From Pectinophora gossypiella (taxonomy: Eukaryota; Arthropoda; Insecta; Lepidoptera; Gelechiidae): a stretch of DNA of 64,000 bases. A model generated the notes under the pieces. The model was not told the DNA's origin. It searched no databases and worked only from the letters and a program-made list of their open reading frames with translations. Both the position numbers and the translations under genes were made by a program. The stretch covers positions 799,001-863,000 of the forward strand of contig NC_065417.1 of NCBI RefSeq assembly GCF_024362695.1, given 5' to 3'. Of the stretch, positions 21,728 to 31,899 are shown piece by piece (positions within the stretch are counted from its first letter, which is position 1; each line of letters opens with the position of its first letter).

Positions 21728-22321
21728 AAACCTGTACCATTATCGGTTTTCTATATTCATTAATATGTTAGGCTGCATAAGTTCTTTAATTTACAAGTAA
21801 AGGAATTCTTTCGATAGTGATAATTTTAAGTTTTATTAATTTATAGCCTACCTTTCTCCTACTCAGCCTGTATCCACCCACTGCTGGGTACAGGCCTCCT
21901 CTCTTTCACGCCATCCTTTCTTTCTTTCATCATTTTGGAGATATTATTAGTATAAGCAAGGAAATACGTTTACACGGAGAAAAACATTTCAAATCTCTCT
22001 AAGGCGTTTCGCATTGTATGATATATTTTGTGTGTATGAATGTGAGTACATTCTCATCATAACTCCATATGACTTGCAACAAAGAGTGTCCACCATTTGT
22101 TCATTACAACAATAACATTATACCGCGGCCGGCGAGATAAGATACGCTATCGCGATATCTATCGCCCGCGCAATTACTACTCAAAAACACTTCATCACCT
22201 CTACATTATTGAATTACATACATATGTATTACACAATATCCGCATCCGTAAGTTATATCTTCTCTTGTATGGGTAATAAGGTCAATAACCGAACTTGTCA
22301 ACTCTGGTGTCACCATGGTTC
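21728..22321. other. unassigned; SINE tail trace
   Basis: GTATCCACCCACTGCTGGG at 21870-21888 resembles the complement of a family B-like tail. The rest shows nothing recognisable. Confidence 0.4.
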
Positions 22322-22460
22322 ATACATACTCACTCCTATATCCTGCCGGGGTAAGCAGAGATTCATTCCATTTGTCTGACACACTTCTCTTGCTTCCTCC
22401 GCATTCGTCAATTGTTTTATATATGCGCGTCGGATCAGAGTAGACCGTACTAAACAATTT
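22322..22460 (-). pseudogene. family K retroelement, deleted C-terminus
   Basis: Minus-strand codons T-L-I-R-R-A, then N-A-E-E-A-R-E-V-C-Q, then a deletion that removes D-R-S and shifts the frame before AAATGGAAT. The TACCCCGGCAGGATATAGG end and TATGTATG tail are present. Confidence 0.6.
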
Positions 22461-22961
22461 CGTATACACGTCTACCTAGACATGGCTCATATGACGACAA
22501 TGTATTTTATGAAAATAGTACCCGCGTTCGGCTGCGTAACATACCCTTAATATTTATCTTGTCCTAATTACGTACTACAAAAACATAAAGGTATATCTAT
22601 AGATATAATAATGTGTTACCAGGAATCAATAAGTTATTAAAGGGTTGTTCTACTTTCCTATATCATTATAGATTGCATTATTTCATAATGATGTATTGAA
22701 TCTATTTTATTTTCTACTTGTTATTATTAGATAGATATCAATACTTCCTGCCTCTAATCGCCTGGAAGAGATGACTGTAGAGCAATAAGGCTGTCAATCG
22801 TACTTTGAAAATGAAATTGCTGTAGAGAAATAAGGCCGTCAATCTTGCTGTAATGTTTTTTGTGTACGTTTTGAAATTATTTCGTGTACGTGTGTGCAAT
22901 TTAGTATATTTGATTTGATTGTGATATGATAAATAAATACATTGATTAAATTTCTGTACGT

Positions 22962-23045
22962 CATCATCAGCCGTATGACGCCCACTGCTGGGCAAAGGCC
23001 TCCCCCAAGGATCTCCACGACGATCGGTCCTTCGCTGCCCGTACG
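22962..23045 (-). mobile_element. SINE-like tail fragment
   Basis: CGTCATCATCAGCCGTATGA, then GCCCACTGCTGGGCAAAGG: the complement of a SINE 3' end with a GATGATGACG tail. Related in layout to family E but different in body. Confidence 0.5.
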
Positions 23046-23091
23046 TACGTAATTTTCTATACGTACTTTATTCTAAACAGCAATTCAATAA

Positions 23092-23213
23092 TAAAACACA
23101 TAAAAACGGGTTCTTACCGCGTTTAAATCAGGGATATGAGACTCCCAGATTTAAACGCGGTAAGAACCCGATATTATGTGTTTTAATTATGATAATATCC
23201 GCGTAAACTTAAA
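23092..23213. repeat. family F, deleted inverted copy
   Basis: AAACGGGTTCTTACCGCGTT and AACGCGGTAAGAACCCG face each other, but the hammerhead-like segment between them is lost (CTCCCAGATTTAAACGC joins directly). The 3' hairpin TGATAATATCCGCG follows. Confidence 0.7.
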
Positions 23214-23246
23214 ACAAAGCAATTAAACAAATTATTATATCACATA

Positions 23247-23545
23247 CGTCATCATCATCATCAGCCCATTAACGTCCCCACTGCTGGGGCACGGGCCTTC
23301 CCTATGGATAGATAGGGAGATCGGGCCTTAAACCATCACGTGGGCCCAGTGCGGATTGATGGTTATTAACGACTGCTAATGCAGCCGGGACCAACGGCTT
23401 AACGTGCCATCCGAAGCACGGAGGAGCTCGAGATGAAAACTTTTATTTTTTGTGGTCACCCATCCTATGACCGGCCTTTGCGAAAGTTGCTTAACTTCAA
23501 CAATCGCAGCCCGAGCGCGTTTACCGCTGCGCCACCGAGCTCCTC
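23247..23545 (-). mobile_element. SINE family E: tRNA / 5S rRNA chimaera, full copy
   Basis: On the minus strand it starts near 23545 with GAGCTCGGTGGCGCAGCGG, whose TGGCGCAGCGG fits a pol III A box. It then has GAAGTTAAGCAAC and GGATGGGTGACC, which match the internal control region of 5S rRNA. Next come TGCTTCGGATGGCACGTTAA (also in SINE A), GGTTTAAGGCCCGATCTCC and the tail GCAGTGGGGACGTTAATGG, ending in (GATGAT)n. The tRNA/5S part is bracketed by GAGGAGCTCG and its complement. The 113-residue plus-strand frame across it is an artefact. Confidence 0.8.
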
Positions 23546-23637
23546 ACATACGTGTTATATTATATTTCATAAAAAGATCTTTATTATCATTATTATATAT
23601 AAACCTTGTTCAGTCCGAATTTTGTATAACATAACAC

Positions 23638-23690
23638 AACAAATACTTTATTGCACAAACAGGAAAAAACAAAATAAAAAACAAAACAGA
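23638..23690 (-). repeat. family M-like retroelement tail, short
   Basis: ACAAATACTTTATTGCACAA is the complement of a TTGTGCAATAAAGTATT end, as at 13668 and 63488. The family body is not recognisable beyond it. Confidence 0.45.
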
Positions 23691-24055
23691 AATAGAATGA
23701 GTATTGATGTAGTCGTTAAAATATATTACGTAAATTACGTTACTTCTTGGAAACAAAATATATTTTTTATCTAATATGTTATCCGTCGTTCGTTTGAATA
23801 TACGTGCGTACCATTAAAATCCTTTCAAAACTAACAAATAGAGCACAATTTTCAAGTGCCTAAAATTATTAATGTATCATAAACAAAGGTCGTGGTAATT
23901 AAATTCGCCATTAGAGGGTAACTACTGGCCACAGAACGTGTCGCGTTACGCAGAAGCCGCCATTAACCCACCGCGGCCCTCTCTGTTCATTATATTCAAA
24001 TTCTTTTCACTCTGTGGTCCTAGTACCCGCGGGTTTCAAATTGAGTAGACACCTA

Positions 24056-24271
24056 GGTCAAAGATAAATTATGAAATTCTAATTACTAAACTAACAGATG
24101 TAAAACTGACGATAAATATTTTCTTTCGTTCTATTTAACTTATGAATTTAAATCAAGAAAAACGTAATAATAAGACCGACATTTTATCGCGTCTTTCGAT
24201 GACGTCACAGTGTGCTTTTTCATACAAATTTCATAGAAATTTCGTGGTTTGACATTTAGTAAAAAGCAACA
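24056..24271. repeat. repeat family O, copy 1
   Basis: About 215 bp shared in direct orientation with 45059-45278: ATAAATTATGAAATTCTAAT, AATCAAGAAAAACGTAATAA, ATGACGTCACAG, GTGCTTTTTCATACAAATTT and ACATTTAGTAAAAAG. Both copies keep TGACGTCA, the cAMP-response-element palindrome. No coding frame. Confidence 0.75.
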
Positions 24272-24330
24272 CACATATACTAGCGTATTATTGTGCGACA
24301 CAATTAAATAGCCTGAGTTTTTATGTCTAT

Positions 24331-24480
24331 CTTCTTCTATCGTGTGGGTTGTGAGGTGGATTACCAACCCAATCAACCCTGGTGTCAGGGTTACTATTGA
24401 ACCGCCAAACACCCCTGACATGGCTCTACTAACTTGCATCAGTAAGTAGTGACAGGTAGTGACCAATAGCTTAATGTGCC
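24331..24480 (-). mobile_element. SINE family A, 3' half
   Basis: CTTCTTCTATCGTGTGGG to CAATAGCTTAATGTGCC, with the head missing. The minus frame at 24140-24466 across it is not a gene. Confidence 0.8.
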
Positions 24481-24482
24481 TA

Positions 24483-24911
24483 ATTTAATTTTAATTTTAC
24501 TATTTTATTGATTTTGGAATTTTAATTTTTGAATTGCTAATGTAAATATGGGTTACATGCCTGAAATAAAATGATTTTATTTTTATTTTTTTTTTATTAA
24601 TAAAAAATCCACACGATAGAAGAGGAAATTAGAAAAAAGAACTTGTCCCCCATTCCTCGCTTACACTTTCCCCCCACATCACCTGATATTACATTCAAAA
24701 CGGACTGTGGATATTTTTATTTGCGCGATGGAATTATTCAGCGATGGACGCGTGTGGGAGAGGATGAATAAGCAAACAACATTTACATGGCGCCGGCGCC
24801 GCTGCTATAACCGCAAGTACTTGCCGATAATTGCTTACGGATAACGATACAGGCTACTTTCTGTGTGTACATAAACATATAAAGGAAATTAAACAAAACG
24901 ATAACAGATCT
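24483..24911. other. unassigned; retroelement-like 3' end
   Basis: CTGAAATAAAATGATTTTAT near 24560-24590 followed by T-rich sequence looks like a polyadenylation signal with tail. A GGCGCCGGCGCC palindrome lies at 24789-24800. Nothing else seen. Confidence 0.45.
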
Positions 24912-25051
24912 GGGGGGTTATATAGGCCTAATTCCAATGTCAAAAGCAATATTGCTATTTGACATTGCGCAGTAACTTTAATTTGCGCAAATATCAGATT
25001 AGAATATTGCATTAAAAAACGAATTGCATCAATACGGCCTTTTTAGACCCC
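24912..25051. repeat. MITE family H copy
   Basis: GGGGGTTATATAGGCC and GGCCTTTTTAGACCCC ends, with AAGCAATATTGCTATTTGAC and GAATATTGCATTAAAAAACG inside. Shorter than the copy at 17323-17478. Confidence 0.75.
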
Positions 25052-25343
25052 ATGTTCCATTCAGCCAACATCGCTTGGTGAGAATGGGCAGTCATCAATG
25101 AAAGGTGACAATGTAATTAATATTAAACAAATTCATCAACTATAATTATAACTTTTAATATACCCAGTAAACTATGAACGAACTTTACCCCTAACTAAAA
25201 TAAAACGTCTGTTGCCAAAGCAGTCGGTCCCGGGTACTATTTACCCGACTGCAGCGAAGCGAAAAGGAGGGTTATGTGTTTGACCGCTATGTATGTATGT
25301 ATGTGTGTTTGCACGTCTGTACCCACATAACTTCTAATTACTT

Positions 25344-25461
25344 AAGTAAGTAGTAGTCGTTACATGAGCCATGTCGGGGGCTTTTAGGGGCTCAACTGTA
25401 AGTGACCTTGACACTAGGGTTGATGAGGTAGGTCATTGCTCGCACAGCCCTCGAGAGAAAG
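25344..25461 (+). mobile_element. SINE family A, diverged 3' fragment
   Basis: TAAGTAAGTAGTAGTCGTTA, CATGAGCCATGTCGGGGGC and ACACTAGGGTTGATGAGG, with a degenerate tail merging into a GA-rich run (25461-25500). A detached GTCGGTCCCGGGTACTATT at 25222-25240 may belong to the same insertion. Confidence 0.65.
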
Positions 25462-25500
25462 ATTTAGAGGGAGAGAGACAGAGACAGACAGATAGAGAGA

Positions 25501-26028
25501 GACCAAACTAGTCCAATTACCGCTCGATTTCAATCGAGATGCATGAAAGATAAAACTGCGCGATGCAGTATCAAAGGTCAATTAGTGTGCAATGCAGTTA
25601 ATTGCATTGTTACAGTAGGTCACGGCGCTGACTTGCAATACAAGACTGATACTTACATATTCTTAAGAGTGTCCGTTCTGTATTTTTATTCTATGGCGCT
25701 ACTATAGTACGGACTGCTAGCTAGTTGAATGTTAAAGTATCATTTTCTGAAATATCTTATTGTAGATTTGCCTCTGACGAAATACTTGAGAACTGCAGAC
25801 GTCAAAGGAACTCGTTGAACTAAGTTTAAATTCACGTTCAATTGATAGATAAGTAGAGTGAGGATCTGATACAACTCTTCTCCTCCTCCATCACTATCGT
25901 CACATTCAGTTTCATAATCTGTTTGAGTGCTTACTAGGAAACGTAAGTACTTTCTCTGTCTTACAACTTTTACTGTAAATTATCACTACATAGTATAAAA
26001 CAAAGTCGCTTTTAAGTCCATACATCCC
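25501..26028. other. no recognisable element
   Basis: AT-rich, without motif, repeat match or credible frame. Confidence 0.45.
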
Positions 26029-26164
26029 TATCAGTCATCCCGTGATCATGGCACTTGCAACAGAGTCGAAATATCGGGAGACTCATATTTCCCTGATTTC
26101 AACGCGGTAAGAACCCGTTATTATGTGTTTTAATTATGATAATAACCGCGTAAACTTAAAACAA
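26029..26164 (+). repeat. family F, single unit with hammerhead-like motif
   Basis: TCATCCCGTGATCATGGCAC, loop, AGAGTCGAAATATCGGGAG, then the CGCGGTAAGAACCCG block and the TATGATAATAACCGCG hairpin. One mismatch breaks the predicted stem II (AGAGTC instead of AGTGTC). Confidence 0.8.
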
Positions 26165-26389
26165 TGTATATCCCTATGTACGCTTAAATCTATAAAACTA
26201 CGCGACGGATTTTGATGCGGTTTTTTTTAATAGATAGAGTGATTCAAGGGGAAGGTTTATATGTATAATTACATCCATTAAATAGTGGAGAAATATTGTT
26301 ATTTTTTGGTTTTTAATGTGATGTCGTAAATAATTTCATTTTTTCCTCAGCATTGCACCCGAGCGAAGCCAGGGCTGGCGGGTCGCTAG
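26165..26389 (+). mobile_element. short Helitron-like element, 3' end intact
   Basis: The 3' end has CACCCGAGCGAAGCCAGG facing GGCGGGTCG as a GC-rich hairpin, and then CTAGT. That is the subterminal hairpin plus CTRR-T arrangement of Helitrons. The body (AACTACGCGACGGATTTTGA, ATTCAAGGGGAAGGTTTATA) is a repeat I recall from lepidopteran sequence. The 5' TC end cannot be fixed. Non-coding. Confidence 0.55.
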
Positions 26390-26463
26390 TTATATAGGTA
26401 GATAAGAGAATTTCTCAATAACATAAAATTAAGATAACAACAATATTGTGCTACATACATAAG

Positions 26464-26650
26464 CCTATTTCTCGATGGGATAGGCAGAGACCACAGAGTT
26501 CCACTTACTGCGATCCTGACACTTCACTTTCACTTCTTCCACTATCAACAAAGATTTCATACAAGCTCGCCGGTTTAGAGTACTCTTGAGCCGGCCTTTC
26601 TTTAAAACATCTTGGATCTGATCGCGGTATATACGCCTTGACCTTCCTCT
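26464..26650 (-). pseudogene. family K retroelement, longest RT C-terminal fragment
   Basis: Minus-strand codons D-V-L-K-K-G-R-L-K-S-T-L-N-R-R-A-C, then V-E-E-V-K-V-K-C-Q-D-R-S-K-W-N-S-V-V-S-A-Y-P and a TAG stop after E-K. The 71-residue frame at 26505-26720 overlaps it in the wrong register. No signs of expression. Confidence 0.65.
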
Positions 26651-26739
26651 TCAATATTATCACTTCAGTATTGAAATATTGAATTTCATACAAAAGCTTA
26701 TTTTCAAGGACACTGCCCAACGGTCCAATGCCAATTCAT

Positions 26740-26930
26740 TCACAGTCATCCTCGTCGGTGTAGCATTCTCCATGCTACTTTTTAGGGACAAATAGGGCAG
26801 TGGTTTCCCTCTTGCCTTCCGCCCCGCAGTACTCTGTCTGACGCGAGTGTGATGGCGCCGAGAGTAGTCTTATTTCAAAGCCGTACTAGGACTCCTGTCC
26901 TCCGGCTCAGAATAGTACGCAACATAACAG
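26740..26930 (-). repeat. repeat family L
   Basis: The complement reads CCGAGGACAGGAGTCC-like, TGGCGCCATCACACTCGCG, AGAGTACTGCGGGGCGGAAG, GGCAAGAGGGAAACCACTGC and AGCATGGAGAATGCTACACC. The end resembles the W-R-M-L-H-R codons of family J, so L may be from the same retroelement group. Copies: 28800-29030, 50864-51090, 58667-58752. Confidence 0.6.
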
Positions 26931-27002
26931 CATAGGATCGAAATATCATATATATAGGGCCTTAAAAAGATAAAAATATATAAGACTAAACAGCACACCA
27001 CT

Positions 27003-27165
27003 CGTTTTCGCTATCACAGTTGGCTCAACCATTATACACGGCGATACGACTCATCAACTATCACGTTGGTCTAACAGAAAGCTCGGTGAGGTGTGGGGTA
27101 CTTAGTTCATCTTGCAATGGATGTTACTCCGACTACCCCAATTGAGATATAGTCGTAAGGTTATC
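27003..27165 (+). mobile_element. SINE-like family D, good copy
   Basis: TTTTCGCTATCACAGTTGGC, CATTATACACGGCGATACG, CACGTTGGTCTAACAGAAAG, CTCGGTGAGGTGTGGGGTAC, TTAGTTCATCTTGCAATGG and the ATATAGTCGTAAGGTTATC end. Confidence 0.8.
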
Positions 27166-28176
27166 GTATGTATATCATATGTTTTGTACATCACCTTATA
27201 TCACCTTAAGGCAATAAAATACATTTAAGACGGTAAATGTCGCTCAGCACTGGTGTGAATAACAAGAGAGATGATAAATATAAAGTACGAAATCTTGTGT
27301 TTACCTTACTGCCTCGTACTGTAAGCCCACAAATGCGGCGATATTTCGAGAAAATTCGGGGAAACACAAAGAAAAAACACGATTAAAATAAGGAAAACTC
27401 CAACGTTTGCTTTCTTATTACGAAATTAAATATTAATTTTCTAATTTCATTCGCGATTGATGTGCGTAAAGTGAAATTGAAAGTGTAGACGGCTTCTTTT
27501 ACAATTCTTTTTATTTTTTGTTTAAACGTTGGAACTTTGGCAGACGCGGAATGTTTAATGTTACTAACAAATATGGATGTTTTTTTATAAACCCGAAATA
27601 AACTTTTATTATTATTATTATATATTTCTATTTATGTTAAATAGTAATATTATGAGTAACAAAAAATATTTTATATTCTGAATACAAAAAGGCATTTAAG
27701 TATAAATATAATTTTTACGATCCCGTGCAAATATTTTTCAAGATACCTAAATATAAATTTTTAAAAGGTTCTGCGAGTCTTTTAGTAAACTAAAATTGCA
27801 GATAATACAATAATCTCAAAAAAGATTGTAATGATGGTAAATAAAAAGGAACATATTCTTTTTTATATAAAAAAAGTAAAATGTAGTTAAGTATAATTTT
27901 AAAACCCGAATATGAATGGATGTATTTTCAGAATAAAATATCTGGCTACTCCAAAATCTATGTTGACAAGTGATTTCAATTTGGTTGCTTTAAAGAAAGA
28001 CTGAGGTCGAAACTCATTGAAAAAACTCGTGGCCTCTTTTTTATAGTACATTTTGCATATCTCGTTCCCTTTACAAGGGTAATAGAGGAATATTTAAGTA
28101 AAGCCATGTCATCTGCTCGACTTTTTAAACAGACTATTAATAAAATTATGAAATATGTGTGTGTATGAGATTGAGT
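27166..28176. other. largely unassigned; one retroelement-like 3' end
   Basis: At 27580-27625 AACCCGAAATAAACTTTTATT continues into an (ATT)n tail, the look of a non-LTR element 3' end. The rest is AT-rich without motif. Confidence 0.45.
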
Positions 28177-28343
28177 GTTTCCTTGCGATGTTTTCCTTCA
28201 CCGCTGAGCACGTGACAATCATTTATGATCCAAACATGAATTCGAAAACAAATTCTAAAAGCATTAGTTTATGCCCGTGCTGGGATTTGAACTTGCGACC
28301 TCACAGTGAGAGGCAAGCTACTCCAACTGGACTACCGCGGCTC
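28177..28343 (-). mobile_element. SINE family C, head-containing partial copy
   Basis: The complement starts with the tRNA-like head GCCGCGGTAGTCCAGTTGG and B-box region GCAAGTTCAAATCCCAGC, then GAATTCATGTTTGGATCATA, GATTGTCACGTGCTCAGCGG and AAGGAAAACATCGC. The 3' part is missing. Confidence 0.75.
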
Positions 28344-28701
28344 TTCAATCGTCAATAGACATGACAGCGTAAATTACCAGTTCGTCAATACAACTAACAA
28401 TGATGCAGTATTCCAATCACAATAAGAGGTTTCTGTAGGCTGTTATGGTAGAAGCAAAACCGGCGTGTTTGGATTCGAGCAGGCTGCATAAATTAAAACC
28501 CATTAGGATCAAAATGGAGGCACAATTCCTGAACATTCCATATTTTGCTACCCCCTTTAGCGTGCGCATGTGGTATGCTTGCCGAGTATAACAGAGTATT
28601 AATTATGGAATTTCAACGCTGCTCTGTACCTACTTAGTAAGTCTGTTCAGCAAACTTGGATTTCTATAACCCACCAGGTTATTTAGAACCATGTCATATT
28701 T

Positions 28702-28790
28702 CGCAGTGGAGAAACGTGGAGCGTACTCCATACCTGTCCGGTTGATTGAGACCTATGCCCAGCAGTGGGACGTGTATAAGCTATTATGTA
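28702..28790 (+). mobile_element. SINE family B, 3' fragment
   Basis: CGCAGTGGAGAAACGTGGAG, then CCGGTTGATTGAGACCTATG and CCAGCAGTGGGACGTGTAT. Confidence 0.7.
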
Positions 28791-28799
28791 TTATATTAT

Positions 28800-29030
28800 T
28801 ATTATGTATTCAGTAACCTGACAGAGGGCAGCAGTAACTGTCACTAATATTCAGAGGCGGAGGAAAGGGACTGTAACTTGGAACCTGACAGAGGGTACTC
28901 TTCAGAGGTGGAGAATGGGAGTCCTAGTCGGCTTTGAAATAGACTAATCTGGGCGCCATCCCACTTGCGTGAAACAGAGTACTGCTGGGCGGAAGGCAAG
29001 AGGGAAGCCACTGCCCTATTTTTCGCTAAA
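28800..29030 (+). repeat. repeat family L, with a small internal repetition
   Basis: ACCTGACAGAGGGCAGCAGT, then GACTGTAACTTGGAACCTGA and a second ACCTGACAGAGGG, then TCGGCTTTGAAATAGACTA, CAGAGTACTGCTGGGCGGAA and GGCAAGAGGGAAGCCACTGC. The repeated ACCTGACAGAGGG suggests a local duplication. Confidence 0.6.
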
Positions 29031-29108
29031 AAAAGACTCTAATTTTCTCGCTAATTTTAACTTCAAAATTATAATTATTTAAGGACTTAAAGCTGTCAGG
29101 TATACAGT

Positions 29109-29432
29109 CTTCTTCTATCGTGTGGGTTGTGAGGTGGAGTACCAACCTCACCCCTGGTGTCAGGGTTACTATTGAGCCGCCAAAGGCCCCTGACATGGCT
29201 CATGTAACGATTACTTACTTACATCAGTAAGTAGTAACCGAGACCAACGGCTTAACGTGCCTACCGAAGCACGGATCATCTTACTTTCGGACAATCTGGT
29301 GATTAGCCAGTAATGTCCTAACCAAACTAGGCACCACAAAGTAATTTTTGTGATATGTCCCCACCGGGAATCAACCCGGGACCTCCAGATCGTGAGCCCA
29401 ACGCTCAACCACTGGACCACGGAGGTCGTTAC
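29109..29432 (-). mobile_element. SINE family A, full-length copy
   Basis: Complete from the head at the right end (complement of CGACCTCCGTGGTCCAGTGG, B box GGGTTGATTCCCGG, one base off the usual CGAATC) to the GAAGAAGAC tail at the left. About 324 bp. Head, body and tail are colinear with 45463-45793. Confidence 0.9.
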
Positions 29433-29899
29433 AGACCGTAACCGTGGTCGGGGGTATACAGTTAAATGTTACAATACACATGTAGAAAATAGTCTTACGA
29501 AAAAATATCTACTCTAATAGATGCCATAATGGACGAGTATGTGATTATCTCTCATTATTACTTTTTAACCAGCATAATTCTTGTACAACTATGATGTCAA
29601 AAGATATACAAACGAGACCAGCTCATAAACAATGCACTTCCAAGATTGCAATTTCAGATGAACAAACTTCAGCCGCAGTTCTGTGCACTGTAATTGTTCT
29701 TGTTCTAACAAACCGTACGTTTAAACAAAAGCTTGTTTTGTGAACACAACCTAACGAACAAAGGGTTTGATGTTGATTTGTGCGGCCTAGGGCTTATACC
29801 TACCTTCATTAAGTATAATAAGTCTATACTATAGACCCATATCTAAATAACATGTTTGTCAAATTTGAACAAATATCTCTAAACGTGGATTATATTAAT
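29433..29899. other. no recognisable element
   Basis: AT-rich, without motif or repeat match. Confidence 0.45.
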
Positions 29900-30339
29900 A
29901 ATAATAATATCGTTTATTTCAGATTTAAAATCCATACATTAAAATAGATACCACAAACAATTAAAATAGTAAAAATCAAATACATATTAAACAATTTAAA
30001 ATTAAAAATCAATAAAATCACATTAAAAACAAATCAATAAATAAAAGCAAAGTGGTTCTACGCGGTATGGTGGCCTATCCACACCTTAAGAAAAGGTGAG
30101 TCCCACCGGTCCACCAACGCCCTCAGGATGCCGTTAGGGCTGTCGCGCGTCCTCGCTAGAAAGGAAGCGCATCGCTTTCTAATAATGGCTGCAAAGCCGT
30201 CAATATGGGCTAATGAGACAGGGTTTTGACCTGTGCACCATAGCGTATCCCATAGAGAAAGGGATCGGGTACACGTCTGATCGGACCTGAACCTTTCTGC
30301 AGGATCTCGAAAAGCACCTCTAGGTATCATCTCGAGGTA
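29900..30339 (-). pseudogene. non-LTR retrotransposon 3' end with RT C-terminal peptide
   Basis: The minus frame ends at a TAG at 30058-30060 with the peptide R-T-R-D-S-P-N-G-I-L-R-A-L-V-D-R-W-D-S-P, then F-L-K-V-W-I-G-H-H. I recognise its style from C-termini of CR1/Jockey-type reverse transcriptases, but cannot assign a clade. Downstream on that strand is an A-rich 3' untranslated region ending in an (ATT)n tail near 29900. An upstream stop shows 5' truncation, so it is not functional. Confidence 0.5.
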
Positions 30340-30579
30340 TGATTACAAAGTAAATCCAAAGAATTTTGGTCCAATTCAGTTGGCCTGAATCACTCAAAGC
30401 AACTGATTAGACCTTTTGATCAGAAATTTTCATCAGAGGTCCTTACTCTTACTAGGGGCGGCTAAGGATCTTAATATCGTTAGGTAGACCCTTCATCAGA
30501 AATCAACTAGTTAACACTTGGTATTAAATTTCAAAGATTTTGGTTAGGTAAAAGTTTCTCAAACACTAAGTCAAAAATA

Positions 30580-30680
30580 TCTTTATACAATACAATACAC
30601 ATACACTTTATTGCACCAAAATAAAAAGAAATCATTACAAAAAGACTCACTACCAGACAGATAGACTTATTTTATATAGG
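30580..30680 (-). repeat. family M-like retroelement tail
   Basis: ACAATACACATACACTTTATTGC contains the complement of GCAATAAAGTGT. The following AAAATAAAAAGAAATCATTA has no close match. Probably another minus-strand 3' end. Confidence 0.45.
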
Positions 30681-30959
30681 TAACACTTAGAATCGGATGT
30701 ATTTTTACTAAATTGGCATAAATAAATAAAATGCCAGCGGAATCCTTAGCAAGTATTTCCAGCCAGTTGCCAACATGGCGTTATAGTGGTGGAAGATGAA
30801 AATTGGCGGCTGCATAACGACCCGGAACAAACAGTATCCGGTTTGCATACCCGGTATTTATTGCCACGCCACTCCGCAGTTCTATTTAGCGCTTTCGAAG
30901 CTATAAATAATTTACCTATACAAATAGTACACAGGCCTTTCAAGCCTTGAAGCCTTTTC

Positions 30960-31193
30960 CTTGTATGGAAGCTACAAGGAAAGAGAAGAAAGGGAAGACC
31001 AAGAAGAGCTTACATGGAACAGATTAAAGAGAAGATGAACGTCGTTTCTTATAAGGAAGTGAAGGAATTGGTCTTTGATAGACAAGAATGGAAAATGCTA
31101 CACCGACACACAAAATACCTAATAATAAGCAACTCAAGAGACAATATAAACAACACCCCAACACATTTACAGAAACAGAACCATTTAAAATAA
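30960..31193 (+). pseudogene. diverged family J retroelement, ORF C-terminus
   Basis: An open frame of 77 codons begins L-V-W-K-L-Q-G-K-R-R-K-G-R-P-R-R-A-Y, then M-E-Q-I-K-E-K-M-N-V-V-S-Y-K-E-V-K-E-L-V, then F-D-R-Q-E-W-K-M-L-H-R-H. The K-R-R-K-G-R-P-R basic patch before the D-R-x-x-W motif is typical of RTE-type ORF2 C-termini. It aligns with 12821-12952. The sequence after H-R-H differs, so the stop has shifted downstream. Confidence 0.6.
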
Positions 31194-31289
31194 CTCAGGC
31201 TTTAACTCAGGTCAAGTAATTTTACCGGGTGCCCGGTTACCCGGCATGGATCTGCGCCGGGTATTCCGTTGCTGGGTACCCGGCGGTGC

Positions 31290-31350
31290 ATCTCTACTTG
31301 TGACTTAGCCCACCCTAGCAGGGATTACAGGCGGAGGTCATGTAAGTGTG
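31290..31350 (+). repeat. family Q tail fragment
   Basis: ACTTGTGACTTAGCCCACCC, then AGGGATTACAGGCGGAGGTC: similar to the 3' part of 63215-63425. Confidence 0.45.
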
Positions 31351-31616
31351 TATATCTGTCTACACTCCAGCACTTTCAGCAGTATACCGTTTTTATGTTT
31401 ACTACTGTAAACCTAAAATCCAAAGTGCGAACACGAAATGTGGATTTGCCTAGGGAAGTAAAACACAATGAGGTTGGAAAGGTAAACCACATTGAACTGA
31501 AACGATTCGATTGTAAATGTTACAAATTTTTATAAAATTGTATCTAATAATTAGTTGAACATTTTGCAAATATCACTGTAAACTCCCAAAGAAAATAATA
31601 AATACATACACACATA

Positions 31617-31800
31617 TATAAGATCACGCCTATTTCCCGTTGGGGTAGGCAAAGAACACGGAATTCCACGTACTACGATCCTGACACACCACTTTTGCTT
31701 CTTCCACTCTCATGCATGACTTCATGCATGCTGACCGGTTTAGAGTACCCTTGACCTGGTCTTTCTTTAAAACATCCTAGATCTGATCGCGGTATACACC
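31617..31800 (-). pseudogene. family K retroelement, RT C-terminal fragment
   Basis: Minus codons D-V-L-K-K-D-Q-V-K-G-T-L-N-R-S-A-C, then V-E-E-A-K-V-V-C-Q-D-R-S-T-W-N-S, ending A-Y-P-N-G-K and TAG. A 9-bp ATGCATGA/TCATGCAT inverted pair lies at its centre (31710-31732). Continues into a family L-like piece at about 31805-31885. Confidence 0.65.
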
Positions 31801-31899
31801 CGTATCATGAGACTGTTCTCCACCTCCGAATAGTACTGATTGCTGCCCCTTGTCAGGTTCCAGGTTACAGTCCCTGTGACTGGTACCTGCACTCACAGA

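Noticed and set aside
24016..24271. LTR pair with 45059-45278
   Set aside because: The two family O copies are 21 kb apart, lack TG..CA ends and flank unrelated repeats; they are two dispersed copies.
24140..24466. 108-residue minus-strand frame
   Set aside because: Made of SINE A (24331-24480) and part of family O; no domain.
26505..26720. 71-residue minus-strand frame
   Set aside because: Overlaps the real family K coding remnant in another register; the conserved peptide is in the adjacent frame.
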